NCBI GenBank assembly: GCA_026929865.2
Contig: CM049413.1
Location: forward strand, 18,173,501 to 18,237,500
Length of the DNA: 64,000 bases
Source: Hyperoplus lanceolatus
Taxonomy: Eukaryota > Chordata > Actinopteri > Uranoscopiformes > Ammodytidae
Direction of reading: 5' to 3'
Under the pieces are notes generated by a model that did no database searches, had not been told where the DNA came from, and saw nothing but the letters and a program-made list of their open reading frames with translations. This document shows positions 22,377-33,822 of this stretch, piece after piece. Each line of letters starts with the position of its first letter. Positions within the stretch are counted from its first letter, which is position 1. Position numbers and translations under genes: made by a program.

Positions 22377-22460
22377 CTGTGTGTGCCTGAAACACACCTG
22401 GCTGGTCAGCTGAGCGTGGTCTTTGGGTCTTCACCTTGAGATCGTCATCGTCATATGGGT
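22377..22460 (-). CDS. adgrb3: adgrb3 internal exon: acidic/basic linker before the thrombospondin repeats
   Basis: This 84-base exon carries 28 codons. It starts by completing a codon ending in AC (probably Asp) and reads PYDDDDLKVKTQRPRSADQP, then GVFQAHT, ending on the first base of a Gly codon. The acceptor is cttttccag and the donor is the consensus gtgagt, so the exon is phase 1 at both ends. The trailing G joins GT of the next exon to give [10 protein letters not shown] without a frame break, which fixes order and frame. It encodes an Asp-rich then Lys/Arg-rich linker with no cysteine, lying between the expected N-terminal CUB part and TSR1 of the brain-specific adhesion GPCR ADGRB3 (BAI3). 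The assignment depends mainly on its junction with TSR1 and on partial recall of the vertebrate protein. No CUB-coding exon is visible upstream in the window. Confidence 0.8.
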
Positions 22461-23490
22461 CTGGAAAAGACAGAGAGACATTTTTAATATATTTAAATAA
22501 TGTATTGCATTTTTTGGCACATGAGTGAAGTGTGTGAAGATTAAGCAAACACTGGCAAATGTATGGACAGTTCACTACATGTAACTGTGCCATACAATAA
22601 AGAGAGGGCGAACGCTATAGTAAGCGCTCATCAGCAGCCAAAATGATTATAATTTTTTTTAAAAGGCACGATTCTTTAGTACATCCAAAACACGACTCTG
22701 GCAAAATGAATATAAAAACGCCTTCATTCCTTTGGCTTTCTCCTAGCACTAGAAATGTTAAAGAACACACTGATATAGTCAGCACACATTGTGTAGAAAA
22801 CAGATAACAGAATGTGACGTATATGCAATATAATCTCAGAAAATCTAAAGGGGGAAGCCAGTTCAGATTAATGGTGGTTAATTATCTTATATGAGATGTC
22901 AACAAAATATATACATGTTGAAATTCAATTTGATAGCATTCATGATTCAGCACAGCAATTATTCATTAAAAAAAGAAGCTTGAATGTCAATGTATCTTAG
23001 AAATAGAACACTTCATGTAAATGAAGAGCATTTGTGGAAACACTGCAAATGCCTGGAGAGAATTTTAATGAGAAAGTGAAGTAATGCAAAATATCTCAGA
23101 CAGTTTTATCTCAATTGCTGCGAATCACACAGAGGCACAAGTGCAGTCTGTTCTGATCTTTGCAAATGGATTTGTAGGCTTAGTCTCAGCAACACAAGAC
23201 GCAATCAACTCCCTCGGCAAAGGGAAACAATCTTTGAATTAGCAGATCTTTTTCACTTGGGTTCTTCTTGCCCGGCGGGATTTGTTGCAGATGTTGCACT
23301 CACGCAACAAAACGGAGACATGCGGGAGCCGGGAGGTAGCTGTGGTACGCTATCCACACACGGAATGCGAATGTGTGTGAGTATTTGATTACGGAGTGCA
23401 CAAAGTGATTGACACTGAAATTGTCTTGCATTAGCTTCTATCAAGGGGGTGACCCGTGGAAGAGAACAAACATGCAAGCACACACAAACA

Positions 23491-23491
<1 letters not shown>

Positions 23492-23557
<66 letters not shown>
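23492..23557. repeat. (AC)n microsatellite
   Basis: About 33 AC units. It faces the (GT)n array at 23837-23950. Confidence 0.98.
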
Positions 23558-23560
<3 letters not shown>

Positions 23561-23834
23561 TACGCGCAAGTGTGTTGGAAGTGTGCTGACTCTCTATCAT
23601 GATTGCTCAAATGCCTATTGCCACCTGTCTTCTAATATGCGGTTTTTGCAGAAATAAAAACAACATCTTTGTCATAGAATAAAAAAGGAATTGTTCAGTT
23701 ATCCTCTAGCTTTCACACTTTCATTCATACTGCCTATAGCTCTCCCTCCCATTCTCTTGTTTTGTGTTTTGTTCTCAGCAGGAACACTTGTGGTTAAAGG
23801 ACAAAGTACATCATTTTACCAGAGGAATTATATA

Positions 23835-23836
<2 letters not shown>

Positions 23837-23927
<91 letters not shown>

Positions 23928-23950
23928 GTGCGTGTGTGTGTGTGTGTGTG
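23837..23950. repeat. (GT)n microsatellite
   Basis: About 57 GT units with a few GC interruptions near 23923-23932. Confidence 0.97.
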
Positions 23951-25266
23951 CTAAGACGATATCTGCAACTGGCTACAGCCCTGGGTGAAATAATTAACTA
24001 TTGTGAGCATTTGTGTGGGTAGCTACGAGTAGTTTTGCTTTGATCCAAAATGAACATTGGAATTAGCAAATGGAGCAACAGCGCTCCATTTCCATTAACT
24101 ATTTTAGAAAATTACAATACACATATTTCAATTTTGCCTCATTGTGTAGAAAATGATAATGCAATGTGAGCATCAAAGCGAGGGCAAAGATGCACATGCC
24201 AACAGGCCTTGGATTTTGAATGTTTGCATCAGCCATACCCAGGTCAGCACAGAGCACAGCCGCCCACTTGCTTAGCTGCAGGTTTTTTTACAGTAATATT
24301 TTGCATGAAAAACATTAACCCTTGTGCCATGATATCAGCGGTCCTAGATAGTTGTGCCTTGCAGTTGCAATCTTCATATCATTTATTATCATCATTGCCA
24401 CAATAACACTGCTCATCATTTTACTAACCAATTCATTTGGGTTTAACTTTTCATCCATGACCACTTGTTAACCACCTTGCTGAAAAGCAATTGTCCAATC
24501 ACATATGTGTGCAACGCATGGAGCTATGGTTCGAGGGAAAGTTATTTTTTTTAAATGTATTTTTGTAAAATCGTAAGGGTTGTATTTAAAAGTAATCTTC
24601 TCCTGATGGTATGCCCAGTTTACTACCACCTTTCACTAGTAACATTAATTAATTCCAAAAGACAATGTTTTTATGACTATGTATGTACATGTATGGAGAT
24701 AGTCCTCAAAGCTTGTTTCTCTTGTTAAAAGAAAAAGCCATTGTTTGAACATATATAACAATATGGTAGAAATCACTGTCCCTTGTGGATTTGTCATTGC
24801 CCTTATAGAATACTCCTGCTGTTCATATCTGCCAACAGGTTTCACAGACAAAGCTATACGTGATACAGACATTGTGCTGCTGATATCACCAGTCCGAGTG
24901 AGTTTGGTAGGTTCAAGGCCTGTCGGACTATACTGCAGGATCCATTTCTTACCTAGATAATCCAATGAAACAATAAGATACTTCTCGACTTTCTCAAGAT
25001 ATAACATCAAAGTTTCTGAGTTGTACTTTTTAAACCTTTCAGAAAAAAAAAACTTTCGATTTATTTTTCAGCGAGTGACAGATGAGTTGCCTGTACCGAT
25101 CCGCGAGTTTCCGAAATCATCTTCTGGCAGAAGTCGGAACATTTTGTAGACGCGTTGTGTGTGTGGGCGTTTAGTCTTATACGCCTGTGCTTCTGTGACA
25201 TAGAGGTCAGTGAAGCATGGACAGAGAGGAGTAATGTCTCACAATCAAATGACCAGGACTACTTTA

Positions 25267-25349
25267 CTCTCTCTCTCTCTCTCTCTCTGTCTCTCTGTCA
25301 CTCACTCACTCTCTCTCTCTCTCTCTTCCTCTCTCTCTCTCTCTCTCTC
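25267..25349. repeat. (CT)n tract
   Basis: Imperfect CT array with CACT and TTCCT interruptions, ending in a C run. Confidence 0.93.
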
Positions 25350-26899
25350 CCCCCGTTAGGTTCAACGGAACAGAAGATGATTAAGACGGACACTGGCGCA
25401 GAATCGGGCACAATCGAAAAAGGAAGGATCGATATGGATAAACCCCTCGAGAGTATAGTGACCTTTTACAAACCCTCCACCCTAGATATTGCTTAATGTT
25501 CTGGACTCACCTTTAATGGCTACATCACACACCTCATCAAATCATCTTGAAACCCCTGTCTCTCTTTTCATCGCTATAGCTTTCCCCATCCATCCACCCA
25601 TTTCATCTTTGTCTTTTCCATCTCCAGGGGAATCTCATTTTCCATCACTAGTTGCCAATCGCGGGGAAGGGGTCGATAATCCCCTATGATTGAGTCGGGG
25701 TGCAGAGGTTGGTAGATATGAAATTCCACTTGTGTCAGCGGGCGCCCATACTTTTGGTGTCGCGCAACAGAAGTGTCAGTGAAGTGAAAAGACCATGTTT
25801 GAGAATCTTCCCCCCTTGACAAATGAAAAAAGATCCCCCCCTCCGTGTGAGATTGTAGCAGTGCGCGCGGTCCATTAAAAAATATGAAGCGATAGGTCAT
25901 CATCAATATGTTATACGTCGGAAACGAGAAGGGGCTTTCAAATTACACGTCAGGGTCTGCAAACAAAGACTGCGCTGAACCGGCCTGCCCCCTCTTACAG
26001 GCTATTGGAGAGAGAGAAAGAGAGGGAGAGAGAGGGAGAGAGAGAGCACTCCATGTTGAAAGAAGATAAATTAAACTTAATGTGGACAGCCCATCCCTTT
26101 TCTTGTCAACCCATTTTGCTTACTCCCTCTAGAAGAACAAATCAAGGTCGGTATAATCTTGCGATTGGTCTGGTAGGAAGGGGTTGATATGCATGGGTGC
26201 TCAATAACAAGCAAGGAACTTCTGACTTTCCCAGTGACAGCTATACACAATCGTATCGAGGCCATTTTAGCCACAACCATTGTAGTGGGCTGGGTGACAT
26301 GTTAAAAGTTACAAGTAGGCCTATGTTAGTGTATGGCAGTATTTGGAGATGTGTGTTTGTCGGTTAGAAAGTGAAGGATAAAACCAACTGGTAAGTGCAG
26401 GGACATTTACTTACATAGTTAAGCCCGTCAGTTATTCCAGCTACCTGATTTGCGTGACTTATTGTACATGTGATTGACACAGAGTTAAAGGGAAATGAGT
26501 CTATTCTTGGGAGTTTTAAGCACAAGTCCAATCCATGGGTAGCAGCTAAGCTAGTTGTTTTGGAGTTGGCTAAGGCCTCTGTTAACATCATCTCATCATA
26601 ATGCACATACAATGATGATGTTTGACATTTTCCTTTGCTGAAATTATTTGTTTCATCCTATTCCTTGTTGCTAACTGAAAATAAACGAGGAATAGGTTCA
26701 TGAAAGATACAATACAAGTACAGCGTTTGCTAAATTACATGTTATGTAAACATTTTTAAAAAATTGACAGTTCAACTGGTAAATGTTCCGTATTTGCAGC
26801 CAAGAAACAGCACAACAGTTCGAGGCCATTTATTCTCTACTTCCACAACAAGCAAACAATTGATAAAGTAGCTTGTCGAAGAACAAAGTCACATTCACA

Positions 26900-26927
26900 G
26901 CCCGCTGAGCGCAATCACTCAGCGGGC
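26900..26927. repeat. hairpin-forming inverted repeat, 10-bp arms
   Basis: GCCCGCTGAG (26900-26909) and CTCAGCGGGC (26918-26927) are perfect complements around the 8-nt loop CGCAATCA. The arms are GC-rich in an AT-rich setting. Confidence 0.9.
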
Positions 26928-27257
26928 ACAGGCTCTACTCGGCTTCCTCAAGTCAATGCAATGAGCAAGCCTGAGCACAGCATTGAACATCTAAACTCAC
27001 AAGCACTGACACCACAGCTATACAATAGCTTGATATTGTACAGACAGACAGACAGACACACACAGAATCAGAGTGACACACACACACACCTGCACAATAG
27101 GAAGTAAATATGCCTGATAAATAAACGTCATTCAGTAAAGCAGTTTTGAGCCTGTACAAAGCGGCAGGCTGGGGAAAGGGATTGGGGCAGAGCCAGTTAG
27201 AGCCACAGGCTCCTTTGTCAGACTGAGCCGGGATTTAAGCCTGCTGGGATGACTGTA

Positions 27258-27261
<4 letters not shown>

Positions 27262-27353
<92 letters not shown>

Positions 27354-27357
27354 TGTG
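27262..27357. repeat. (GT)n microsatellite
   Basis: About 45 GT units. A shorter (CA)n array follows at 27507-27526. Confidence 0.97.
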
Positions 27358-28104
27358 GCAGGGAAGCACATATGGTAATATGGTAAAACAGCTGCGTTAA
27401 GTAAATAGCACGCACAAAAAACAGTGGCATGGAATTGTCCGCTGTTGAGCTCTTTCAGTGCAGCGTGTATGATTGAATGCATACACCCTAAACAACGTAT
27501 AATCACACACACACACACACACACACGCAGCTATTTCTCAGCCGTATATCAAATCTGAGCTTATGGCTCTCTGGTGCTGTCCATTTACTCCAGGGTCCAT
27601 TTGGGAGAAGCCAACTGATAGAAGCGCAATATAATGGACTTTTTATAAGCTACTGGACAGACATAGCCACTCCATCTCGCTCTCTCTCCCTCAATCCGCT
27701 CTCACCTCTTTCTCTCCAAGCAGCAGTTATGAAGAGAGAAGTGGAATCAGGTTGGTGCACAGCCTTGACTATGGGGGCCTCAAGGTCATGTGTGTGCCTT
27801 CAAAATGGATTCAGAATCTAGTTTTCTCAGCCCCACAGGCTGACTGCTGTTTTTTATTTCACACCTACACACACACACACTCACACACACACACTCACAT
27901 AAATACACACCGATCAACAAAAGCCCCGGTATACTTCCAAACTGTCAAATTGTCTTTGTTTAATTTCACTCTGACTCTCAATCTCACATTGCCGTTTTCC
28001 CCACCGTGTTTCTCTCTTTTATTAGATATTTTCAAATCTTCCAACTCCCAAACTGCTCATTTGGTTTACTCTTCTGCCCTCCACTCCCCCCCAACACACG
28101 CACG

Positions 28105-28108
<4 letters not shown>

Positions 28109-28157
<49 letters not shown>
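28109..28157. repeat. (CA)n microsatellite
   Basis: About 24 CA units preceded by a few CACG units. Confidence 0.96.
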
Positions 28158-28159
<2 letters not shown>

Positions 28160-28192
28160 GCTGTCTTCTACCTCAGCATCTCTTTCTCTCAG

Positions 28193-28793
28193 TTAAAGCC
28201 CGGACACACCGGCCCGATAATCGCCTGGAGGGGGCGGGGACACGAATCTGTTTGGTGTGTGCCGTGAAATCGGTCGTCGTAGATGTCGTCGTCGGGCGGC
28301 GGGCAGTCTTTCAGTTGGAGCAATTTGATTGGTGGAGGGCTATCGAATCAGTGAAGCCCGGAAGTGAGGCGGGTAGCAGTAGCACAAACAGCTAACACCA
28401 GCTAGCCATTGTTTTAATGTGTTTGTTTGTTTCGTTCAGCGAGTACTCACATGCATCAACCCTTGTTGACTGCTCGACACCATGCTCGACACTCTCTGCT
28501 AAAAATGGTGCTCTTTATGGTCCATAAATATAAATAAGTATTTCTATCTATGTTTATGGTCTAGAGAGCCGTCCCATCATTTCCGGCTTCTGTATTTTTT
28601 TGGGCCGCAATACAGATTAGCGCCGCCTGCTGTTATGGAGACATTACGTCCCACGCAAGCGCAGAGCGTGCGGAAAGTCAGCAGTCGGCTCGGTGTGTTC
28701 TTGGCACTTTTTGGGCCGCGACGGGAAGACTGGAGCTGCCGGAATTGGCAGTCTCCATTTTCTGGTAATCGGACCGGTGTGTCCTGGCCTTTA
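28193..28793. mobile_element. ~600-bp nonautonomous element with ~27-bp imperfect terminal inverted repeats
   Basis: The left end reads TAAAGCCCGGACACACCGG and the right end, reverse-complemented, reads TAAAGGCCAGGACACACCGG. Similarity continues as CCCGATAA against TCCGATTA. The interior is GC-rich (GGCGGCGGGCAG near 28300) with no recognisable transposase. TA at both borders fits a TA target. The family is not identified. Confidence 0.7.
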
Positions 28794-30264
28794 CACAACA
28801 AGAGGAGAATTTAGATGAATTTGCGGTCCAGTGGATTCCGACCAAAGCTACGGCGCTACTATCAAAGAGCAATCGATGCAAGGAGAGCCAGAAGAATAAG
28901 TCATTCAAAGCAGGGCAAGCAGGATTACTACACTGCGCTGGTCTTATCAGTTACACACAATTACACCCATGCTTTGGCATGTTTGGCCCAGGAATATCTG
29001 AATAGTGCATTTACAATGGGCTGATATAGCCCTGTTTACAATATTGGATAAATGCATGTTTTAATAGATCCATGTGAGATAAGCTTGAGCCCCCTGGTGA
29101 ACTCGTTGTAAAGCCAATGTTGGTGCACTCTGTATCTCTGCCTCTCTCTGACACGCATTAATCAAAGAAAGATACAACAGTGTCCTGGGTGAAAGCCTTG
29201 TGCCCCATGATGAATCTGGCAGGGAACTGTGTTCAACGGCAACTAATGAAATAATCAAATTCCAGCAGACCATTTTATCCATTTTGAGCGCAATTACTTG
29301 GATCCAGCTGCTGTATTTAGAAGAAAAGAAAGGCTTACAATCATTCCCATTAATGCAGGGCAGGGGGGACTGCCCTTAATTCCACGGCCCAATTATTCCC
29401 ACAGCTCTGGAGTCCGACAAATTTTCCACCATGGTGAAGTCAGTTTTAATTCATCAGTGACATCTTCTCAGTTTCACCCAGAGCAGGCAGCAGGAGGAGG
29501 GTTGGTACACCCACCAGCCCTTTCACGTAACCGGCATATGATTTACTGATCGTCCAACAAAAATACTTTCTTGTCTAAACAAAGCCGATTTAGTCGCTGA
29601 TGAATGTCTTTAGAACAACCATCTTAAAACTAGCGTCACCAAACTATACAAAGTGTGAAAGCGTGAACACAAAACATGAATTTAAGCTGAAGCATTGTAC
29701 TGGACAAATTCAACTTTTGACCCGATGGTTGGTGCAAGATGGCAGACGTCACAACAGTTAATACAATTTGTCCTGAGGGGAACATACCAAATCCATTCAA
29801 TACGTAGTGAGAGATCTCCTTCAAAACCACAAATGTGTATTAAGTGGTAGTGCTAGAAGAAAGGTCAGGGGGATCACCAATGTCCTTAGGACATACTTTA
29901 CATATCCATCACCACTCTTGTATGTCAGCACCAAATTCCACGACAATCAATCCAATATGTATTAGAAACGTTTGACCAAAAAACCCCAAAAAGCTACTGA
30001 TGTTAAGTGGAGAGTAAAGGGTAGGGAACCATGAAAGTCTGCACACTATTTCCTGGCCATCTTTCTGAGAGTTGTTAAGATATATTTTAGTTTGGGACCA
30101 AAGTGGTGGACTGACCAATAGGCCAACATTCCCATCTCCATGCTGCTAAACACAAGCTTACGCTGCTCAGGTTTAAGAATAGTGTTCCATTGTTTGTGTT
30201 AGTAAAATATAAATTTTGGAGCAAGTTAAAGCAACACTGGTGTTATTTAACTTGCTCTTCGAGT

Positions 30265-30444
30265 CTGAAGACTTTTCTGTTTCCATTTTAACCTGTACTT
30301 TTTATTTTATTTAAATGTTTTACTTCATTCGCTTTTAAATGTCTTCTAATGTGTTTTATGTATTTTAATCTTGCCCCTGTAAAGCACTTTGAGTGGCCTT
30401 GTGTTTGAATTGTGCTATATAAATAAACTTGCCTTGCCTTGCCT
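30265..30444 (+). mobile_element. 3' end of a LINE (probably CR1/L2 clade) with short tandem tail
   Basis: The stretch contains TGTAAAGCACTTTGAGTGGC, then TGTGCTATATAAATAAACTT and three TTGCC/GCCTT tail units (to 30444). I recall this as a recurrent 3' terminus of fish LINEs. Only the 3' end is present, so this is a 5'-truncated copy. No coding part seen. Confidence 0.65.
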
Positions 30445-31511
30445 CTTTTGCCGTTCTTTTAGCCCAAGGTTGAAAGAATGTTACCGCCTGTAAAGCACTT
30501 GTGGTCATTCACACGGATTTAAGACAAAAGTGCTAAATCATGAATCCAATCATGAGCTGACAGTGCTGCCTACAATCTTTATCACATGGTGTCTCTCTCT
30601 CTCTCTCTGTATCTCTCTCCATCTCTCTCTCCGCTTTCATCGTTTCCTGCTCCTCTCGCTCTGATATATGTCTGCCGAAAATATCCCCCTAAAAATAACT
30701 ACCTAATGGAAGTTGGCATTTTACCGTAAGGCGTTTACACGACAACAATGATGTGTGTGTATGTGTGTGTGTACACATGACACAAACACGCAAAAAGGAT
30801 TCATTTTCTGCGCACATTTGCCAGTGCAGTGGCCATAGTTGCCATGGAAACACCGCCATTCTGATGCCGTGGACAAACGGAAGGGAACGTGGGTGAGGGT
30901 GGAGGCTTGCAGAGGGAGGGAGGGAGGTTATAAATCAGTGTCCACTCTGAAGTTGAGGTGAATGGAGACGTGACACGGCTGTCCCTCGGCTGTTGCGAAG
31001 GGCAATGCGGCTTTGCTGTTGCTATGAATCCAGCAGTACTCTACTAGTTTCCTTTCTGCTTGCTTTTTTTCTTCTTTGCTTATTTTTTGGGTAACTGTAT
31101 CCGCTTATTTCAATATATGTTCATCTGTTCAACTTTTTATTAAATTGGTTCTTTCTTTATTGGCTATTGTTATTGCTATCATTTCCTGTCTTCCTCCTCT
31201 GTTGCAGTATTTTACAGTTTGTCCCTTGATTGTTTTTCAGATGTGTTTCTTTCTGCAACACTGATATAGCAACACAAATAGTTGTTTGGGCCTTTTAAAT
31301 ATGGCCTTTGTTTGTGTCTGTCTAAAGTATTTGCATCTAGCGTGTATGGGACACATGCTGGTGGTGGCCATGCATTGATTCCTCTACCTGGTAATCAACA
31401 ACAAAAGCAGCCTGTGCACCCTGCCTAGAAGAGAACTGTGCGCTACCTATGATTGCCTCGGCAAATTAGCCACATCTGCTCACACACTGAGATGAACTTG
31501 TGCAAGTAAGG

Positions 31512-31513
<2 letters not shown>

Positions 31514-31566
<53 letters not shown>
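31514..31566. repeat. (CA)n microsatellite
   Basis: About 26 CA units. Confidence 0.96.
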
Positions 31567-31568
<2 letters not shown>

Positions 31569-32149
31569 TTAAATTGCATGGGCACATACAGTAGCTCGCA
31601 GGCTAAAGCTGTACGCCAGAGCATAGGTTGTTTTTCATGGATCATAACATAGTAGCATGAGAAGGGTCTAAGATATAGCCAGACATTGGTAGCACGTGGG
31701 GTGGGGGGGGGATAGGAAATGATACTCAGATGCAGGCTCTAGCCCTCAGCCCCTCTCATGGGTAAACAAACACTCGCACACCACTTATCCCCACTCTGTC
31801 AACTACCTTTCATCAGACGGAAGGGTCAGCGCAGTAGGACGGGTGGGCAATCTTTGGGGGCAATGCACGCTCAATGCACACGGACAATCACCCGCAACCA
31901 CTTGTGCTCCCACACAAACAGTCAGAGCCATTCTGAGTTTGGCTTAGCAGTAGCGACGCTTTGCTCCAGTATACTAGAGAGGAGAATCAATGCCACCTTT
32001 TCACTGTTTTTATTTTATTTTAGATTAGATGACAGGGACACATGAAATACCAGAAACCTAAAAGAAAGAAAAAGAGATGTAGCTGAACGACTTGGTGACA
32101 CAGACAGACAGTTATAACCCCTCTCCCGATTCATCAAAAGAAAGACAAT

Positions 32150-32250
32150 GGGCCTCATTTATCAACCGTGCGTAGACCAGAAAAGTGGGGGTACGCACAT
32201 TTCAACGCAAACCTCAAATCCCACGCCAGCTCTCACCTCGTGTATGCAAG
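32150..32250. repeat. fragment of an interspersed fish repeat
   Basis: GGGCCTCATTTATCAACCGT followed by GCGTAGACC resembles the beginning of a dispersed repeat I have seen in fish introns. The borders and family are uncertain. Confidence 0.35.
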
Positions 32251-32354
32251 TTGAAGATTTGGCGGTTTCAGATAAATCCTCTTACTTCGTGATTTTAGGA
32301 AAGCAATTTTTAACTGCCCTTGATTAGCTGGAGGCGATTCAATTAATTGTCTCA

Positions 32355-33373
32355 GGGTGTATTCACACTGGGAAAGTCCGCTAGTTCACTTGCTTTGGTC
32401 CAGACCAAATAGAGTTTTGATTTTTTTTGTTTGGTGTGGTCCACTTTCATATTGCCCCTTTTGCAAGTGAACCAGCATTACGAAACAAAACCACACGTGA
32501 TCTGAGGTCATTCATTCATTGGACAGACATTCTGGGGTGGAGAGAAACAGGAAGTACGAAGTAAAAACTACGAAATATGTATCATTGATATAATATGGTG
32601 TTAAAAATAAAAAAAATGGCCTACATCTAACCTATAAATAAAGAGGAAAAACATCAAATTATTGTTGTTTCATATGGTTATAATATGTAGCCCTATGTCA
32701 ATGCCACGTTATGTGGCTTGTAGCCTATAATGTGAAACATAATTTTTACTGGATTTTTGGTGCTGGACGCGGGTCACGCGAGAAGAATAGGCTCAAGCTG
32801 ACACTCAGCTGATTAAGCTGTGTATCAGCTGGGTCGGCGCAGTTAAGCTCCAAACTGACACGGGGATAGTATTCACGGTCCCGTACATGGGAAGCAAAAT
32901 AAAAACACACATTTCTTGCGCAGCGTGAACCTGTTGGCACTGTGCGAGAGACGCTCCCCTCTCCTTCATCTGATCGCTGAACACATTCAGCATGTTAATG
33001 CGTCCTCTCGATCAAATGTAATATATCATTCTGGGCTCCCAGTCAAACCACAACTTATCGTCCTAACAATGGCGACAACAACACTTTCCCATAATGTGAA
33101 GCTGACGGCTATTTATTAAAAAAGAAAAGGCACCGTGCCTCCTGCATTTGGGTCGGATCGAGTCCGGACAAATTCACACCACAAACGAACTGCTGCAGAG
33201 TGCGTTTGGAAACGCACCGAGACTACCTCTTCAGCTGGGTCTCGGAGCGTTTGTTTGGTCCGCCCCCGAGTGCGATTGCTGTATTCACACCTGCCTGAAA
33301 GATGCGCACCGAAGGCAGAAGAGCATCTGAGTTCGTTTCAACCGAACTAAACACGGCATGTGTGAATACACCC
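32355..33373. mobile_element. ~1.0-kb nonautonomous DNA element with 14-bp terminal inverted repeats
   Basis: GGGTGTATTCACAC (32355-32368) is exactly complementary to GTGTGAATACACCC (33360-33373). A TCA triplet borders each end (32352-32354 and 33374-33376), a possible 3-bp target duplication. Inside are the partly palindromic TTTGGTCCAGACCAAA near the left end and TTTGGTCCGCCCC toward the right. No transposase is seen. The 3-bp duplication would suit a PIF/Harbinger-type mechanism, though TCA is not its usual target. Confidence 0.7.
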
Positions 33374-33822
33374 TCAAAGCTGTTGACAGGACTGTTTGTC
33401 TGTCTTCATCAATAGATGAGTATTTAGAGGTAATTGGTTCTTATCGGACAGCTAGCAATAATTCTTTATCAAATTGAATATGATGTCCTGCTGTGGATTA
33501 AACTAACTTCATAAACACTGACAAAGACCATTTTTTCTGCAGAATAATTTCATGTTTGGCTTTTAAAACTTAGATATATTAGACAACAGCACTGGTATTT
33601 TCCGAACGTGGTTTTGCAAGTAAATTAAAAGATCTGAATAGTTATCCAATGTTGGTACACAGTGTGACACGGCTCCTAACGTACACTGTTTTCTGTTTTA
33701 CTTGTCTGTTGTCTGGGTTTATTTTGAACTCTTCAGTTACAGTGTGTTCTGGTTTGTTCCAAAATGATGATTATGTACTCGTCTTTAGATACAGCCCTTC
33801 ACTTGAGCCTGTTATTTCTCTG

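Noticed and set aside
24645-25010. 121-residue minus-strand open frame, with a 71-residue plus-strand frame inside it
   Set aside because: No recognisable domain, no splice context matching adgrb3, and length is within chance for AT-rich intron. It might belong to an unrecognised repeat.
28815-29024. Arg-rich 69-residue open frame beside the ~600-bp element
   Set aside because: No homology recognised; chance frame next to a GC-rich repeat.
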